Positions 61,901 through 64,000 of a DNA stretch of 64,000 nt are shown in pieces. The stretch is from contig NZ_JABXYK010000004.1 of the NCBI RefSeq assembly GCF_013378445.1, positions 186,001 through 250,000 of the forward strand, written 5' to 3'. Under the pieces are notes generated by a model. That model did no database searches, was not told where the DNA came from, and saw only the letters and a program-made list of their open reading frames with translations. The position numbers and the translations under genes are program-made. This DNA comes from Mycoplana rhizolycopersici. Its GTDB lineage: Bacteria > Pseudomonadota > Alphaproteobacteria > Rhizobiales > Rhizobiaceae. The number at the start of each line of letters is the position of its first letter. The stretch's first letter is position 1.

Positions 61901-63985
61901 GACCGCCAGCGCCTTGCCCGGCCCGCCGCCGTCCTGCCCGCTCGAGGACGAGCGCATCATCGTAACGTTTTCGAGGACCGCGCCGACCGGGTCGGCTGCG
62001 CTGCGTCCGTCCATCAGATTGGCGGCCGTGCCGGAGGTATCGAGATCGAAGGTGCAGGCATCGAAAAGGGGATCGCGCATCATTTCGTCGGGTGCCGGCG
62101 CATCCGGATCGGCGGCGTCGATAACAGGCTTGCCGACGGGCAAAGGTGGCGGCGCGTTGACGAAATCGATGCCCGCGCATGATGCCCAGAGATTGGGATC
62201 GTCGCCTTCCTTGCGCGTTGTGGTGAAAAAGACGAGCTGGCTCGGATCGCTCAGCCGGGCTTGTGTGGAGGCTGCGGTGTCCATGTGCGCTGCGGCGATC
62301 TGCAGCCGGATATCGGGTTTGGGATAGACCTCCGGATCGGCGTCGGGCTGCCAGAGGGGGACGATCCAGCCGCCGTTGACGTCGCGGCCCCACCGGCCGT
62401 CGACGGGGATGCGGCGGGAGCGGAACAGGCAGGCCTCGACGAAGCCGCGTGAACGCGGGGCGGCGCCGCTTTCCGGATAGGTGCGATCGGACTGGATGAT
62501 ATCGATGTATTCGGCCGCCTTGCGGACGATCGGTCGGCCGAAATGCTGTCCGGCCTGCTGATCGGCGAACTGGTCATGCGGCAGCACCGTTCGCTCATAG
62601 ACGATGACGTGTTTGGCGATGTTCCAGAAGACGCCGATGCGGCCGATCCGCTCGACGCTGTAGGTCTCGGTCCGGCCGAAATTCGTGTCGGAAACGATGC
62701 GTGTCTTGTCGTCTGCGAAGAAGGCCCGGACGAAGCCTGATCCGCCGAGGGCGGAGAATCCGGGCTGAACGATCTGGCCACGCGTGCTGCGCGGTTCCTT
62801 CATGACCTCTTCGAAGATGTTGCTCGATTCGAAGCCGCGCGTTGCGCCGCCCCTCAAGCCGGCAGAAGCGCTTTCGGGGTTCCAGGGCTCCCGGTCCAGG
62901 TCTGCATCGTCGCGAAGCTCAAAAGCGACCTTCTCCTCGACCGACAGCGGCCCATAGCTACCCTCCCGATAGGCCTCGAACGCGGCAAGTCGCGTGCCGT
63001 AGAGCTTGGCGAAAGAGGCGCAGAGGTCCCGGAAACGATCATAGAGTTCCGCCTCGACGAGCGGTTGCGCGGAGGTGGGTGCGCTGCTGCTCGCCGCAGC
63101 CAGCCTCCGCCGGATGCCGGCCGGGCGGGCGGGCAGCGGATCCCGGATGGCCCCGATGCGGGCGCCGTGCTCGGTGAGCCGCAATCCCGGGGTCGTCATC
63201 CGGCCCGCGAGCCCGTAGAGAAACTCCATCCGCGCCGTGCGCAGTCCGGCGCCGGGCGCACGCTCGCCGGCAAAGCCGAGCACGCGGCGAACGTTCCACG
63301 GCGCTTCCGAGTATCGCTGGCGATAGTAGGACGACAACAGCGCCAGCCGCGAAACGGTGCCGAGCCGGTAGTCGAGTGCCACTTCCGATCCCGCTGCAGA
63401 GATGGAGGGCCAGGGTTCACCCTTTTCGAAGGCTTCGCCTGTCGCCTGCGGTGGAAAATATAGGTCGAAGCCTTCGGTGACGCCGGCGACTTCCCATTTG
63501 GCCCCGCCGTTCTCGGACAGTTCCCAATTGGCGATCTCGCCGTCATTCTCCTGGGCATCGCTTGCCGACGGGACGAACGTCGGCACGTCCACCATCGCTA
63601 TGGCGAAGGGTTCGGGATCGACGACGATCGTCCGCTTTTTCTGCTGGGCCGGGGATGTGCCCGAAGCAAGCGGTTCCCGGTGCAGCGTCAGGGCGAGGTG
63701 GCGATTGCGATTCGTGGCGGTTGTCTCATCCCCGCGCAGAAAGAACGGCGTCTCCCCGTAGCTGCCGTTCACCGCAGCATCGACGATGACGACCGGCGTC
63801 TCGCGCGACAGATTGCGGGCTATCCGCCGCTCCCGTTTCGCCTGTGTGCTATCGCCGGCCTCGGGCCTCGTGAGGTCCTGGAGCACTGCGTCGAAGGCGC
63901 GCGCAGCATCGGGAACGGGATCTTGCGCGCCTGGCCTTGCGTCCCGCAGTTCAAACTTTTCGATGCGCAGCCGAAGGCGGGGCAC
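59000..63985 (-). CDS. Giant protein with helical rod and beta-rich C-terminus (at least 1661 residues)
   Basis: First gene of the giant pair; start taken as GTG at 63985 (GGGGAAGCG ahead), but the frame is open to the window edge, so the true start may lie outside. No signal peptide is visible. Residues 1-690: soluble, mixed, with VVIVDAAVNGSYGETPFFLR and QPGFSALGGSGFVRAFFADD. Residues about 690-1195: alanine-rich, nearly gap-free helices suggesting a long rod or tape-measure-like region. Residues about 1300-1661: glycine and hydrophobic alternation (e.g. SIGLTAGLGLDFAFGP) with a Phe/Leu-rich stretch near 1580-1610 that could enter a membrane, then CWCCE. Not recognised. Confidence 0.85.
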   Translation of the reverse strand: MPRLRLRIEKFELRDARPGAQDPVPDAARAFDAVLQDLTRPEAGDSTQAKRERRIARNLSRETPVVIVDAAVNGSYGETPFFLRGDETTATNRNRHLALTLHREPLASGTSPAQQKKRTIVVDPEPFAIAMVDVPTFVPSASDAQENDGEIANWELSENGGAKWEVAGVTEGFDLYFPPQATGEAFEKGEPWPSISAAGSEVALDYRLGTVSRLALLSSYYRQRYSEAPWNVRRVLGFAGERAPGAGLRTARMEFLYGLAGRMTTPGLRLTEHGARIGAIRDPLPARPAGIRRRLAAASSSAPTSAQPLVEAELYDRFRDLCASFAKLYGTRLAAFEAYREGSYGPLSVEEKVAFELRDDADLDREPWNPESASAGLRGGATRGFESSNIFEEVMKEPRSTRGQIVQPGFSALGGSGFVRAFFADDKTRIVSDTNFGRTETYSVERIGRIGVFWNIAKHVIVYERTVLPHDQFADQQAGQHFGRPIVRKAAEYIDIIQSDRTYPESGAAPRSRGFVEACLFRSRRIPVDGRWGRDVNGGWIVPLWQPDADPEVYPKPDIRLQIAAAHMDTAASTQARLSDPSQLVFFTTTRKEGDDPNLWASCAGIDFVNAPPPLPVGKPVIDAADPDAPAPDEMMRDPLFDACTFDLDTSGTAANLMDGRSAADPVGAVLENVTMMRSSSSGQDGGGPGKALAVRQELDRVLTDARRLERVLDDGLAQAQAALASLGRLSLHRPDEAAIRRALDAEIDRLGTIKSVIRKEAANARQAIGAAARRAKDAFADAKSHWTDKVDTAEARLWSGVEAALVARADQLLKASEALIDGFDKLAEGVTPSTAEVLARRIEEALTPVRTAIARSPGKVGEALSRLDRAIDGFAGEMNAARNTLKTAAAKLRDELEAAEPDEARTLVASYDALHRSLLAKLETIAVTARRQLPRSIKTLQLFAGGKKTLDEFLNDVRDTLVSLHRQALKTAQNAAFDLAAIQTAVGAAIDKAIASLDGACLDLTGLVAQGRQMAADSDDAVAAFGRDLDQHLTDEIDKFHAVCAVVGSSIEEKLAALRTALGALRSFAVDLAGKAAATKDAIKRASGNLLDEFGATVDVVEQEIADSIAMVQTAQDAISSLEDRLIRSVDECIAALKAGTGDLTAIIADAAGKLGDAADAVAAGLRQQVPASISDQIRILEAGYERLSQAPTFQNPGDTLALVRAAGTSPILPNLKFNRERIAYFFDDARDAIRTSPVVALMNRLDDDLKALGIRVPTDEILDRLVPKGMDQFDFGKLFPDLGGLKLDGLFRNLKMPASLNEKVKLTHGFDKATLTAWAKAEAAAPFPDRCEIFEAGPLELSMAGGRFEALADFAAGLDGITRRTTRGEIVGDWQLAFSGRPLVTLERTRVTFEDGKGLDVDIDPSRIRLDRSIRFLSDLVKSFSEPGAGFFLEMLEEEGFPAGLAARLELPMPPLSFGAFSATGLRFSSSFALIKARSGGKRGDFALSTTLAMGRKAEPFALRVWLMVGGGWLETRATYFPASGRLSSAVSIGLTAGLGLDFAFGPCRGFVYAMFGVYAEFESDGGGGTSFSIAVIFLLRGGIVILGRFNIGLSLLLELVYRDDGSMVGRGTIEVSFRICWCCEIKVRQSVTYHLVKSSSSGKAAAASSRPHYLDSFA

Positions 63986-64000
63986 CGCTTCCCCGGCACG

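Noticed and set aside
59000-63985. Giant protein considered as a phage tape measure
   Set aside because: The helical middle fits, but no tail, capsid or lysis genes are in view and the beta-rich C-terminus is not typical, so the label is not supported.

Overview
The window looks like chromosome or chromid DNA of a GC-rich alphaproteobacterium of the Rhizobiaceae (Rhizobium/Agrobacterium/Ensifer/Shinella-like). The evidence is an almost complete succinoglycan (exo) cluster in the order known from Sinorhizobium meliloti, an Agrobacterium-type uronic acid oxidation operon (Udh, Gci, Gli, KdgD), a RirA-type iron-responsive operator candidate, a UPF0314 protein, a DUF1127 peptide and an RHE_PE00001-type protein. 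I see no tRNA, rRNA, CRISPR array, insertion sequence or phage gene. The assignments rest on reading the translations and on remembered family features; no database was searched.

Layout. 1-1.3 kb: the start of an AI-2E-family permease (its C-terminus is off the left edge) and a DUF1269 membrane protein. 1.4-21.7 kb: the exo cluster. exoP-N-O-M-A-L-K-H and exoT are read on the minus strand, exoW-V on plus, exoU and exoX on minus, and exoY-F-Q-Z on plus. Together they encode the galactosyl-primer transferase, the glucosyltransferases, the succinyl-, acetyl- and pyruvyl-decorating enzymes, flippase, polymerase, chain-length/export proteins, a glycanase and a small repressor. exoI and exoB are not in their expected places, and the ExoP Walker A lysine is replaced by asparagine. 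21.8-29.4 kb: a GntR/FadR regulator with repeated operator-like sequences, then kdgD-gci-gli-dctP-dctQ-dctM-udh, a full route from external uronic acid to 2-oxoglutarate semialdehyde. 29.6-35.5 kb: a DUF1127 peptide, a TonB-dependent siderophore receptor with an AraC regulator upstream, an ABC exporter and a WGR protein.

35.7-40.3 kb: tyrosine/homogentisate breakdown (hmgA, fahA, maiA) with a MarR/HpaR regulator, interrupted by an antisense UPF0314 membrane gene and closed by a textbook bidirectional terminator. 40.3-44.2 kb: GABA use (gabD, gabT) with a divergent regulator that joins MerR-type HTH, XRE-type HTH and cupin domains; two tandem dyads lie between it and gabT. 44.3-45.5 kb: an orphan periplasmic binding protein. 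45.6-48.5 kb: a Zn/Cd/Pb-type P-ATPase and its divergent MerR regulator, sharing a 19-bp-spacer promoter. 48.5-49.3 kb: two small genes. 49.6-52.0 kb: a polar amino acid ABC transporter. 52.1-53.2 kb: an RHE_PE00001-family protein.

53.2-64 kb: two very large genes of about 1922 and at least 1661 codons, ten bases apart on the minus strand, that I do not recognise. Neither has a visible signal peptide. The first has a roughly 500-residue alanine-rich helical rod and a glycine/hydrophobic beta-rich C-terminus. This pair is the best candidate here for an undescribed system; its operon probably continues beyond the right edge.
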